A DNA stretch of 31,576 nucleotides from JBHJGM01 sp964405825. GTDB taxonomy: Bacteria; Verrucomicrobiota; Verrucomicrobiia; Opitutales; JBHJGM01. A program made the position numbers and the translations under genes. This document shows positions 18,402-26,237 of this stretch, one piece after another; the first letter of the stretch is position 1; each line of letters starts with the position of its first letter. The notes under the pieces are model-generated. The model was not told the DNA's origin. It was given only the letters and a program-made list of their open reading frames with translations, and made no database searches. The DNA lies in NCBI GenBank assembly GCA_964405825.1, contig CAYOPI010000037.1, positions 1 through 31,576 of the forward strand. Direction: 5' to 3'.

Positions 18402-18743
18402 TCAGCTCGGAGGCGACGGGGGCGATGATTCGCCCGTCGGCTCGAGTTGCGCGCGGCGGGCTTGAATTGCCTGGGCCAGGGCCTGGGCCAGACGGGCCGC
18501 AGTGGGGTAGTTCATGATGATCCGCTGGCCCAGCTCGAAGGAGACGGCGACTTTGCCCTCGGCCTTCTCGTCGCGCACGGGCAGTTGCAGGCCAAAGTCC
18601 ACGATCACTTCCTCATTGAGGTGGTGCGTCTGAAAACCATTGGCGTAGGCCGTTTTCAGGTCCCGCTGGGACAAAACGACACGGACCGGATCGGCGTTCG
18701 GCTCGGGGCCGTCCGCCGCAGAGGGGGAAGCATCAGAAGACAT
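18402..18743 (-). CDS. DUF3467 domain protein
   Basis: A 113-residue cytosolic protein. A low-complexity acidic/Pro/Ser start is followed by the DUF3467 domain (about residues 20-95), recognised by VVLSQRDLKTAYANGFQTHHLNEEVIVDFGLQLPV and RIIMNYPTAARLAQALAQAI. The C-terminus is Pro/Ser-rich. The function of DUF3467 is not known to me; no catalytic motif, membrane segment or signal peptide is seen. It is the first gene of the TPS operon, 69 bp upstream of tpsA, so a role in regulating or assisting expression of the adhesin is possible. That link rests only on position. No Shine-Dalgarno is present; the ATG is preceded by a C-rich tract (TCCCCCTT). Confidence 0.85.
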   Translation of the reverse strand: MSSDASPSAADGPEPNADPVRVVLSQRDLKTAYANGFQTHHLNEEVIVDFGLQLPVRDEKAEGKVAVSFELGQRIIMNYPTAARLAQALAQAIQARRAQLEPTGESSPPSPPS

Positions 18744-18770
18744 AAGGGGGAGACACGTCAGCGGTTGCTG

Positions 18771-18809
18771 CCTCCAAAACCACCTTTGGGGTCGGGGTTT
18801 CTGTGGAGG
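18771..18809 (-). promoter_or_regulatory. Leader hairpin upstream of DUF3467
   Basis: CCTCCA (18771-18776) pairs with TGGAGG (18804-18809), and AAACC (18777-18781) pairs with GGTTT (18796-18800). This leaves a 3-nt bulge and a 14-nt loop. The hairpin ends 27 nt before the DUF3467 start codon, so it would sit in the 5' leader of the operon mRNA. A second small hairpin (CTGA-GAAA-TCAG, 18814-18825) lies just outside. Confidence 0.4.
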
Positions 18810-18916
18810 AGAGCCTGAGAAATCAGACTACAGCGAAGTCAGGAGGATAACCACGCCACTATCCCTGGAGCAAGGCGATTCGCAAACGGATGTATAAGCA
18901 ACAAATGGTTGCGGTA

Positions 18917-18940
18917 ACACCCGAAGCAAAATTCGGGTGT
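18917..18940 (-). terminator. Hairpin after the efflux operon, possible terminator
   Basis: A perfect 9-bp stem, ACACCCGAA/TTCGGGTGT, with a 6-nt loop. It stands 174 nt downstream of the tolC stop and is followed on the minus strand by TACCGCAACC, with no U-tract. Intrinsic termination is therefore unproven. It could equally be part of the regulatory region of the TPS operon. Confidence 0.35.
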
Positions 18941-19113
18941 ATTCGCTTCCGGAGGCGATTCAGGGCCTTTCACAAGACGCTGATGTTGAGCGGCCTCTGA
19001 AAGCGCTTATCCAGCTCCTGAATCGGCAGAAGGTACGCTAATACCTAAAGGCATAGGGTTTTGCGAAGTTGCAAATGGCTTCCCAGCAAGCCGCCTCTCG
19101 CCCGCCTGTTCAT

Positions 19114-20556
19114 CTACCTTGTTTCAAACGCTCCGTCGCTCTCCGCCTCGCGCACCTCGCTGGTCACTTTGAAGGACACGTCCGGTTGGGTGACGAAGGG
19201 GTCGGCTAGGCCCATCGCCCGCAGCAAACGCGCCAGCGCGACGTTGTGGCTGAAGAGCGCCTCGACTTCGTTGGAGCGGGCCTCGGTGAGGTCCACACGG
19301 GCCTCCAGCAGATCGAGCTGGGTGGCACTGCCGGCCTTCAGCCGCGCCTCGGCCAGCCGCAGGGCTTCGGCGGCCTCCTCGACGACCTGCCGCGAGGCGA
19401 CCACGAGTTCCTCGGCCTCCTGCCAGTCGGCAAAGGCCCGCCGCACCTCCACGTCGATGATCAGGCGCTGCTCCTGGGTGTTGAGTCGTGCCTGATTGAG
19501 CTGTGAACGCGCCTCGAGGATGCGGCCTTCACGGGCACCGCCAGCCCAGAGCGACCAGGTCACATTGGCACCAACGGTCCAGCCGCGCACGGTGTCGCCG
19601 AGACTTTCGGCAAAGCTGGACTGCTGCACGCCGTAGCCGGCGACGAGATCGACCTCGGGCAGAAACGTCGCCTTCTGCGCCTTGAGGTTCGAGGTTTGAG
19701 AGGCTTCTACCGTTTCCAGAAAAGCGAGTTCGATACGCTGGCGGCGGGCGGTGCGCAGTGAGTCCACCAGCGAGAAGCTGCCGGGCTGGTAGGTCATTTC
19801 GCCGAGGATTTGCAGGGGCTTGACGGCGCGAGGCAGGCCTTCGGGACCGGTCTGCAAGCCAATCGCCTCGCGCAGTTGCACCAGGGCCACACGCCGATCG
19901 TTGCGCGCGCGGATGAGGGCGGGGCGTTGATTGGCCACCGCGACGCGTGCCCGCAACAGGTCAAAGCGTGGTGCCCGGCCAACGTCGAAGCGCTGCTGGA
20001 CGTCGCGCAGTTGTTCCTCGAGCAATTCGAGGGCCTCTTCTTCCACGGCGATCCGCGCCTGCGAGACCTGAACCTCGAAGAAGGACTCGCGCACCCGCAG
20101 CAGCTCGTCGTGGACGATGCCGCGCCACTCCAGCAGAGCAGCCTCCTGAAGCAGTTCCTGGCTTTCGATGGTGGCTTGAATGCGCCCGCCGGCGTAGAGC
20201 GTCTGGCGCACTTCGATGTTGATGGCCCAGTTGCCCTGGCTGCCGAGATTGCCCGGCCCAAACTCTTCCAGGCGGTTCTCGGCGACGCGCGAATAGGAAC
20301 CCAGCAGATTCAGCTCGGGGCGGCCGTCGGCGCGGGCGCGAATGAAGAGGCCGTGCTGCTCCTCGATGACCTCGCGGGCCCGGGCGATGGCAAAGTTGTT
20401 CTCCAGGGCAAAGCGCAGGGCGGCCTCCAGGTCGAAGGCCAGCGCGTCGGTGGTTGCGTCGGCACCGGGGCCGGCGAACGGATCAAAGTCGTCCTGCGCG
20501 CCGAGCACGGTGGTCAGGCTCAGCAGCAGCAGCAGCGTGGGAAGCAACAGTCTCAT
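19114..20556 (-). CDS. TolC-family outer-membrane efflux channel
   Basis: A 480-residue protein with a Sec signal peptide (about 1-20, LLLPTLLLLLSLTTVLGAQ) and two TolC/OEP repeats. Each has long coiled-coil helices and beta-strand segments, such as VRQTLYAGGRIQATIESQ in repeat 1 and WSLWAGGAREGRILEAR in repeat 2. Length is typical of the family. Its ATG overlaps the stop of the RND pump gene by 4 nt (ATGA), so the two are translationally coupled. It should form the outer-membrane duct of the tripartite pump encoded directly upstream. No lipobox is seen, unlike OprM-type members. The last 20 residues are polar and acidic. Confidence 0.92.
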   Translation of the reverse strand: MRLLLPTLLLLLSLTTVLGAQDDFDPFAGPGADATTDALAFDLEAALRFALENNFAIARAREVIEEQHGLFIRARADGRPELNLLGSYSRVAENRLEEFGPGNLGSQGNWAINIEVRQTLYAGGRIQATIESQELLQEAALLEWRGIVHDELLRVRESFFEVQVSQARIAVEEEALELLEEQLRDVQQRFDVGRAPRFDLLRARVAVANQRPALIRARNDRRVALVQLREAIGLQTGPEGLPRAVKPLQILGEMTYQPGSFSLVDSLRTARRQRIELAFLETVEASQTSNLKAQKATFLPEVDLVAGYGVQQSSFAESLGDTVRGWTVGANVTWSLWAGGAREGRILEARSQLNQARLNTQEQRLIIDVEVRRAFADWQEAEELVVASRQVVEEAAEALRLAEARLKAGSATQLDLLEARVDLTEARSNEVEALFSHNVALARLLRAMGLADPFVTQPDVSFKVTSEVREAESDGAFETR

Positions 20557-23500
20557 GCAGGTTCGGGCACCGTCTTGGATGGGACCGCCTCCGTGCTTTT
20601 GGAATCGCCGCTGGCCGAGGGCGTCGGGTCGGGCAGAGGCGGCGTTTCGGCGGGCTCCTCGGCGTCGCGCTCCTTTTGCAGGTTGCGGGCGATGAGCATG
20701 TAAATCGCCGGGACGATGAAGAGCGTGAAGATGGTGCCGATGGCCATCCCGCCGACCAGCACCAGGCCGATGGAGTTGCGCGCTTCGGCGCCGGCACCCG
20801 TTACGAGGACCAGCGGGAAGTGCCCGGCGATGGTGGCCACGCTGGTCATCAGAATAGGGCGCAGCCGTGTGAGTGAAGCCGCCTCGATTGCCGCGAGCTT
20901 GCTCATGCCCTCGCGCTGGGCGGCGTTGGCAAAGTCCACGATCAAGATGCCGTTCTTGGCGACGAGTCCGACCAGGGTTACGATACCCACCTGCGAATAG
21001 ATGTTCAGGGTGGTCGTCCAGCCGTCGGTCCAGTAAGGAAGTTCGGGGTTGGGCATCTTCAGAAAGGTGAAGATGAGTGCGCCGAACATGGCCAGCGGCA
21101 CCGAGCCCAGGAGGATGATCAGCGGGTCGCGGAAGCTGTTGAACTGCGCCGCCAGCGTCAGGAAGATCAGCGTCATGGCCAGCGCGAGCGTCGGCAGAAA
21201 GTTCGAGCCCTCCACGCGCAGCTGACGGGACTCGCCGGTGTAACCGATCTGGTAACCCTCAGGCAGCATCTGCGCGGCCTCCTCATCAAGGAAGGTCAGG
21301 ACCTCGCCCAGCGGACGAATGGGCACGCCGCTGATCTTGACGGAGTTCAACTGCTCGAAGCGGTTGAGCGAGCGCGGGACGGTCTTGGGCTCCAGCCGGG
21401 CGAAGGTGGAGAGCGGGACCAGCTCGCCGCCCGGTCCGGACACGTAGACTTCGTTGAGCTGCTCAGGGTTGAGACGCTGGGAACGCTGAACCTGCGGGAT
21501 GACCTTGTAGCTGCGCCCCTCGATGTTGAAACGGTTGACGAAGTCGTCGCTGTAGAGCACGCCCAGGTCCTGGCCGATCTGCGCCATGTCGAGGTCCAGC
21601 GCGGCGGCCAGCTCGCGGTCCAGCACAATCTCAAACTCAGGCTGGTCGATCTTCACGTCCAACAGCGGCGGAAAAGCAAACAGCCCGCTCTGGGTTGCCT
21701 TCTCCTGCAGTTTGGTCGCCTGCTCGAGGATCTGCGCGTGCTCGGCGGTCGCGGAGATGACAAACTCCACCGGAAAATCGCCGCCTCCGGGCAGCGCCGC
21801 GGGCGTGATCGGGGTCAGCTGCAATCCGGGGATGGCCGCCAGCTTCTGCGTCACCTCCGGCAGCACCTCGAAGACCGTGCGTTCGCGGTCGGCCCAGGGC
21901 TTGAGCACCATTCCGCCAAAGCCCTCCGAGGGGAAGGTGATCTGAAAGGTGAACTCGGTCTCCTCGACGCTCAGGAAGGCCTCGTTGATCTGACGGGCAA
22001 AGTGGCTGGTCTGGTCGATGGTGTTGTTGGCCGGTGCCTCGACGATTCCGAAAATCACGCCCTGATCCTCCTGCGGGGCCAGTTCGCTGGAGTCCGAGGA
22101 GACCTTGAACATGGGGACGGCGAGCAGCCCCAGCGCAATCCAGATGATGTAAACGGAGAGGCGGTTGTTCAACGCGCAGCCCAGCCAGATGGCGTAACGC
22201 GCCCGCAGCCAGTTGAAGACGCGGTTGACCACTCTGGCAAAGCCCCGCTCGTTCATCCCCTCCTTGAGCAGGCGCGAACTCATCATCGGCGACAGGGTGA
22301 GGGCGACGACGCTGGAGATAACCACTGCGCCGGTCAGGGTGAAGGCGAACTCGCGGAAGAACGATCCGGTCAGCCCGCCCTGCAGTCCAATCGGCGCATA
22401 GACCGAGGCCAGCGTGATGGTTGTGGCGATGACCGGGCCGACGAGTTCGCGTGTGCCCTTGAGGGCGGCCTCCACGCGCGACATGCCCTCGCCGATCCGG
22501 CGCTCGATGTTCTCGACCACGATGATCGCGTCGTCCACGACCAGCCCGACCGAGAGCACGATCGACAGCAGCGTGAGCAGGTTCAGCGAGAAGCCGAAAA
22601 GCTGCATCAGGAAGACCCCGCCGATCAGCGACAGCGGGATCGCCACCACCGGCACCAGCACCGTGCGGACCGAGCCCATGAACAGGAAGATCACGATGAC
22701 GACGATCAGCAGCGTCTCCGTGAGCGTGGAGATGACCTCCTTGATCGCACCGTCGATGTACTCAGTGGCGTCATAGTTGATCTGCGCCTGCAGGCCCTCG
22801 GGCAGTTCGGCTTTGATCCGTTCCATCTCCGCGCGCACCAGCTTCATCACGTCGAGCGAATTGGCCGTGGGCAGGGGGAAGATGCCCATGAACACGCCGG
22901 TGTCGCCGGTCGAGCGAATCTCGGTTTCGTAGCTTTCGGCGCCCAGTTCCACGCGGGCGATCTCGCCGAGGCGGATCAGTGTGTCGCCGTCGTTGCGCAC
23001 GACCAGTTGCTGGAACTCCAGGGGTGTTTGCAGATCGGTGTTGGCGCTTAGGGTGGCCTGCACGAGATTGCCCTTGGTCTGCCCGACGGCGGCGAGAAAG
23101 TTGTTGTTGCTGAGGGCCTGCTGCACCTCGACCGGGCTGATGTTCAGCGCGGCCATGCGCGCCGGATCCAGCCACACGCGCATGGCAAAGGTGCGCGCAC
23201 CCAGGATCTCGGCCCGCTGCACGCCGTCCAGAGAGGAAAGGCGCGGTTGCACCACGCGCACGAGGTAGTCGGTGATCTCGTTCTGCTCGAGGTGCTCGGA
23301 GGTGAAGCTCAGGTAGGCGGCGGCGAACTCGCTGTCGGCGGTGACAATGTTGATGACGGGGATCTCGGCCTCGGGCGGCAGGTCGTTGCGCACCTGATCA
23401 ACCTTTGAGCTGATGTCCGAAAGGGCCTTGGTCGGGTCGTAGTTCAGCTCGAGGCGGGCGGTGATGGTCGACACCCCCTGCGTGCTCTGCGACTCGATGT

Positions 23501-23735
23501 AGTCGATGCCGTCGGCGGCGGCGATGGCCCGCTCGATGGGCGTGGTGACGAAGCCCCGTACCAGTTCGGCGCTCGCTCCAACGTAGGCGGTGGTGATGGT
23601 GACCGAGGCGTTGTCGTTGCGCGGGTATTGCCGGATGGTCAGCGAGGAGATGGCCTGCAGCCCCGCGATCACGATCACCGCGTTGACCACGATGGCCAAC
23701 ACCGGACGGCGAATGAACAGATCGGTAAAGCCCAT
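20553..23735 (-). CDS. HAE1-type RND efflux pump (AcrB/MexF family)
   Basis: A 1060-residue inner-membrane proton/drug antiporter of the usual RND length. The N-terminus, FTDLFIRRPVLAIVVNAVIVIAG, is the first membrane segment. The proton-relay Asp pair in GLVVDDAIIVVENIERR is near residue 400, and the conserved Lys in GLVAKNGILIVDFANAA is near 927. The Asp pair marks the HAE1 hydrophobic-drug type rather than a heavy-metal type. Two large periplasmic loops follow TM1 and TM7. The C-terminal tail is long and Pro/Ser/Glu-rich. The gene follows the adaptor gene after 18 bp and overlaps tolC by 4 nt. No local regulator gene is present, so control and substrate cannot be predicted. Confidence 0.95.
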   Translation of the reverse strand: MGFTDLFIRRPVLAIVVNAVIVIAGLQAISSLTIRQYPRNDNASVTITTAYVGASAELVRGFVTTPIERAIAAADGIDYIESQSTQGVSTITARLELNYDPTKALSDISSKVDQVRNDLPPEAEIPVINIVTADSEFAAAYLSFTSEHLEQNEITDYLVRVVQPRLSSLDGVQRAEILGARTFAMRVWLDPARMAALNISPVEVQQALSNNNFLAAVGQTKGNLVQATLSANTDLQTPLEFQQLVVRNDGDTLIRLGEIARVELGAESYETEIRSTGDTGVFMGIFPLPTANSLDVMKLVRAEMERIKAELPEGLQAQINYDATEYIDGAIKEVISTLTETLLIVVIVIFLFMGSVRTVLVPVVAIPLSLIGGVFLMQLFGFSLNLLTLLSIVLSVGLVVDDAIIVVENIERRIGEGMSRVEAALKGTRELVGPVIATTITLASVYAPIGLQGGLTGSFFREFAFTLTGAVVISSVVALTLSPMMSSRLLKEGMNERGFARVVNRVFNWLRARYAIWLGCALNNRLSVYIIWIALGLLAVPMFKVSSDSSELAPQEDQGVIFGIVEAPANNTIDQTSHFARQINEAFLSVEETEFTFQITFPSEGFGGMVLKPWADRERTVFEVLPEVTQKLAAIPGLQLTPITPAALPGGGDFPVEFVISATAEHAQILEQATKLQEKATQSGLFAFPPLLDVKIDQPEFEIVLDRELAAALDLDMAQIGQDLGVLYSDDFVNRFNIEGRSYKVIPQVQRSQRLNPEQLNEVYVSGPGGELVPLSTFARLEPKTVPRSLNRFEQLNSVKISGVPIRPLGEVLTFLDEEAAQMLPEGYQIGYTGESRQLRVEGSNFLPTLALAMTLIFLTLAAQFNSFRDPLIILLGSVPLAMFGALIFTFLKMPNPELPYWTDGWTTTLNIYSQVGIVTLVGLVAKNGILIVDFANAAQREGMSKLAAIEAASLTRLRPILMTSVATIAGHFPLVLVTGAGAEARNSIGLVLVGGMAIGTIFTLFIVPAIYMLIARNLQKERDAEEPAETPPLPDPTPSASGDSKSTEAVPSKTVPEPA

Positions 23736-23753
23736 GGCGGGAAACGGCGCGGC

Positions 23754-24884
23754 CTAGCTGTCGACGACCACCGGGTCGATCTCCTGCTCCGGTTCCTTGT
23801 CGTCGGCGATCATGACCGATACGTTGTTGCGCAGCCGAAAGACGCCGGTGGAGACGACTGTGTCGCCGGGCTTGAGGCCCTTGAGCACTTCGACGAAGTC
23901 ACCCCGCCGCTGCCCGAGCCGGATGAACTCCTGTTTCACGGTCTGCTGCCCGTCGGCTTCCTGCAGGATGAAGACCGAGTCCCCGTAGGGTGCCGCCAGC
24001 ACGGCGGTCTGCGGAATGCGCACGACCTCCAGCGCGTCGGGCAACTGCACCTCGACGTTGACGAACATGCCGGGGCGCAACTGCCCGTCGGGGTTGGCCA
24101 GGGTGGCCTGGACCAGCACGTTGCGCGTGCGTGAGTCCACCTCGGGGTTGACCGTGGTGATGTCGCCGGTGGCCTCGCCGTCGGCGCCCAGGGTGGGGTT
24201 GCGCACGGAAACCGTCATCCCGGGCGAGACCCGCGCGAGTTCCTGCTGGGGCAGGCTGAAATTGACGAAAATCGGATCGAGCGACTGCAGCGAGACGACC
24301 TCAGTGCCCGACTCCAGAATCTGGCCGAGGTTGACCAGGCGGACGCCAAGCCGGCCGTCAAAAGGCGCGCGAATGACCCGTTTGGCCACCTCCTCGCGCT
24401 GGTTCTCGACCTCGGCCACGGCCACCTCGTACTCGGCCTTGGCCTGGTCGAACTCGGATTGTGCAATGGTGTCGCCGGCCATCAGTTGCCTGGAGCGCTC
24501 GAATTCCAGGCGGGCGAGTTCGGCGGTGGCTTCGAGCGAGCGCAGGCGGGCTTGCTCGGCCGAAGCATCCTGGCGCACGAGTACGGCGTCCCTGGTCACG
24601 TCCTTGCCCGGGGTGAAGAGGATTTTGGTAATCTTGCCCTCGCGTTCGGCCTCGACAATGACCCCGTTGACCGCCTCCAGCGTGCCGACCACGCGGATCG
24701 ATTGCGGCCAGACGTCCGGCTCGGCCGTGGCCACGGTGACCGCGATCGGCGGAGGCTGCATGGCCTCTCCGGCGGCGATCAAGTCACCAATCTGGAGGGC
24801 CTTCAGGCCGATCAGCACCGCGGCGATACCGGCGACGATGACCAGTGCAACGACGATTTGAATGAAACGTTTGATAGAATGCAG
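23754..24884 (-). CDS. RND periplasmic adaptor (HlyD/MexE-like membrane fusion protein)
   Basis: A membrane fusion protein joining the RND pump and TolC. Visible parts: a barrel-sandwich region (VTVATAEPDVWPQSIRVVGTLEAVNGVIVEAEREGKI), a coiled-coil hairpin (LRSLEATAELARLEFERSRQLMAGDTIAQSEFDQAKAEYEVAVAEVENQREE) and beta-barrel/membrane-proximal domains (RAPFDGRLGVR, RPGMFVNVEV). The start is odd. The first ATG/GTG/TTG in frame is a GTG at 24818, which would begin inside the membrane anchor. The frame stays open upstream and encodes HSIKRFIQIVVALVIVAGIAAV, a good N-terminal anchor, after a CTG at 24884-24882 just behind a TAA. The coordinates given use that CTG. An ATC before KRF (24875-24873) is one base from ATG. 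It is the first gene of the efflux operon. Confidence 0.85.
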   Translation of the reverse strand: MHSIKRFIQIVVALVIVAGIAAVLIGLKALQIGDLIAAGEAMQPPPIAVTVATAEPDVWPQSIRVVGTLEAVNGVIVEAEREGKITKILFTPGKDVTRDAVLVRQDASAEQARLRSLEATAELARLEFERSRQLMAGDTIAQSEFDQAKAEYEVAVAEVENQREEVAKRVIRAPFDGRLGVRLVNLGQILESGTEVVSLQSLDPIFVNFSLPQQELARVSPGMTVSVRNPTLGADGEATGDITTVNPEVDSRTRNVLVQATLANPDGQLRPGMFVNVEVQLPDALEVVRIPQTAVLAAPYGDSVFILQEADGQQTVKQEFIRLGQRRGDFVEVLKGLKPGDTVVSTGVFRLRNNVSVMIADDKEPEQEIDPVVVDS

Positions 24885-25050
24885 TTAAGGACCAACTGTC
24901 CCGCGCTCGCAAGGCCGCGGACTTGCGTTTCGCGTTTTAAACGCTGCGAATTGTTTCAAACGGAAATCAGCGTTAGCCCACCCTGCTTCGGGCCTGCCCG
25001 GATGCCTTTGCGCTCGCTGTGTTTGGGCATCCGCCCTAACGAAAGTCCGT
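24885..25050. promoter_or_regulatory. Divergent intergenic region, efflux operon and aldose epimerase
   Basis: This 166-bp region must carry both promoters. It contains three inverted repeats: CGCAAG/CTTGCG (24908-24913, 24922-24927), AACGCTG/CAGCGTT (24940-24946, 24968-24974) and CGGATGCC/GGCATCCG (24999-25006, 25026-25033). The last would form an 8-bp hairpin in the epimerase mRNA leader, 17 nt before its ATG. No clear -35/-10 pair was found. Confidence 0.4.
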
Positions 25051-26226
25051 ATGTTGCGTTGGGTTGTACCGTTGGCGTTGGCTCTGTGCGTTGCGCTGCC
25101 ATTGTGGGCACAGAAAGCCACCATCGCGCGTGAGAACTGGGGCGACGTCGATGGCCAGCCGGTCTACCTCTACACGTTGACCGCGCCCGGCGGCTTGACG
25201 GTGAAAGTGACCAACTACGGCTGCATCGTGACGCATATCCTGGTGCCGGACGCATCGGGGGACCGGGTCGACGTCGTCCTGGGGTTCGACAATCTCGAGG
25301 CCTACGTGAAGGACCGCAGTTACTTCGGCTGCGTCATCGGTCGCCACGCCAACCGCATCGCCGGCGGCACTTTTACCTTGGACGGCGAAACCTATCAGCT
25401 CGCCACCAACAACGGCCCGAACCATCTGCACGGCGGCCCCAATGGCTTCCACAAGCAGGTGTGGGATTCGGATCCGTATTACAACGCCGAGGGTCACGCG
25501 GTGCTCAGATTGAGCAGGCTCAGCCCGGACGGCGAGGAGGGCTATCCTGGAAACCTGACGGTGAGCGTAGAGGTTTCCATGCCGCCCGGTGGAGTCTTCG
25601 GTGATCGCAACACCTTCAGCATCAGCTATGAGGCGACAACCGACCGCACGACGCCCGTCAACCTGACCCACCACCACTACTTCAATCTTAATGGTGAAGC
25701 TTCCGGGCGGGATATCCGGAATCACGTGCTGCGGCTGGAAGCCGATCAGTACACGCCGGTGGACGACAGCTTGATTCCGACGGGGATCGAGACCGTCGAA
25801 GGCACTCCCTTTGATTTGCGAAAGCCGGTGACGCTCAGGGACGTGGTGCAGCAGGACCATGCGCAACTGCGCCTTGCCGGAGGAATGGACCACAACTGGG
25901 TCATGCGCAGCCAGTTCATGCTCAATGGCTCGGGGACGTTCTATTCGCCGGACACCGGGATCACCCTGGAGGTGGCGAGCACTCACCGCGGTTTGCAACT
26001 CGCCTCCGGGCACTGGCTCAACGGGCGTCGCGTTGGCAAGGGGGGCGTCCCGTACGAAAAGTTTGCCGGCCTCGTGCTGGAGCCGCACGCCTTCCCCGAT
26101 TCGCCAAACAGAGCCGACGTCGATGGCTACACGCAGGTTTTCCTCAAGCCCGGCGAAGTCTATCGGGAGGGCATCATCTATCAGTTCACCACCGGCGACC
26201 CGTTCGTTGGTGGAGCGAGCCCTTGA
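25051..26226 (+). CDS. Secreted aldose 1-epimerase (galactose mutarotase)
   Basis: A 391-residue protein with a Sec signal peptide (about 1-21, VVPLALALCVALPLWAQ), so it should act in the periplasm or outside the cell. It is a GalM-fold enzyme that interconverts alpha and beta anomers of aldoses. Family residues are present: Arg102 in GRHANRI, His127 in NHLHGG, the acid His in THHHYFNL (about 208), Asp280 in GGMDHNWV, and the base Glu344 in LVLEPHAFPDS. Length exceeds cytosolic GalM only by the signal peptide. It is transcribed away from the efflux operon and converges on the permease gene with an 11-bp gap. The leader shows GAAAG six nt before the ATG. No sugar-utilisation genes are nearby, so the natural sugar is unknown. 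Confidence 0.92.
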   Translation: MLRWVVPLALALCVALPLWAQKATIARENWGDVDGQPVYLYTLTAPGGLTVKVTNYGCIVTHILVPDASGDRVDVVLGFDNLEAYVKDRSYFGCVIGRHANRIAGGTFTLDGETYQLATNNGPNHLHGGPNGFHKQVWDSDPYYNAEGHAVLRLSRLSPDGEEGYPGNLTVSVEVSMPPGGVFGDRNTFSISYEATTDRTTPVNLTHHHYFNLNGEASGRDIRNHVLRLEADQYTPVDDSLIPTGIETVEGTPFDLRKPVTLRDVVQQDHAQLRLAGGMDHNWVMRSQFMLNGSGTFYSPDTGITLEVASTHRGLQLASGHWLNGRRVGKGGVPYEKFAGLVLEPHAFPDSPNRADVDGYTQVFLKPGEVYREGIIYQFTTGDPFVGGASP

Positions 26227-26237
26227 CTCAAACTGCA

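Larger units (their letters stand above)
18744..19113. other. 370-bp non-coding region between tolC and the TPS operon
   Basis: No supported gene was found on either strand. The region must hold the 3' end of the efflux operon and the promoter of DUF3467-tpsA-tpsB, both read on the minus strand. It contains several hairpins (see separate entries) and a direct repeat AGGCGATTC at 18873-18881 and 18953-18961. A weak minus-strand promoter can be drawn (TTGCTC, 17 bp, TTATCC, around 18849-18877) but is not convincing. It is visibly less GC-rich than the flanking genes. Confidence 0.6.

Noticed and set aside
18744..19113. c-di-GMP or TPP riboswitch before the TPS operon
   Set aside because: I looked because adhesins are often controlled by c-di-GMP and because CTGAGA occurs at 18814. 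The conserved core elements of either class are missing on both strands.
21738..23051. Plus-strand open frame of 437 codons, rich in His, Asp, Gln and Arg
   Set aside because: Antisense to the RND pump gene; the composition is the complement of hydrophobic membrane-segment codons.
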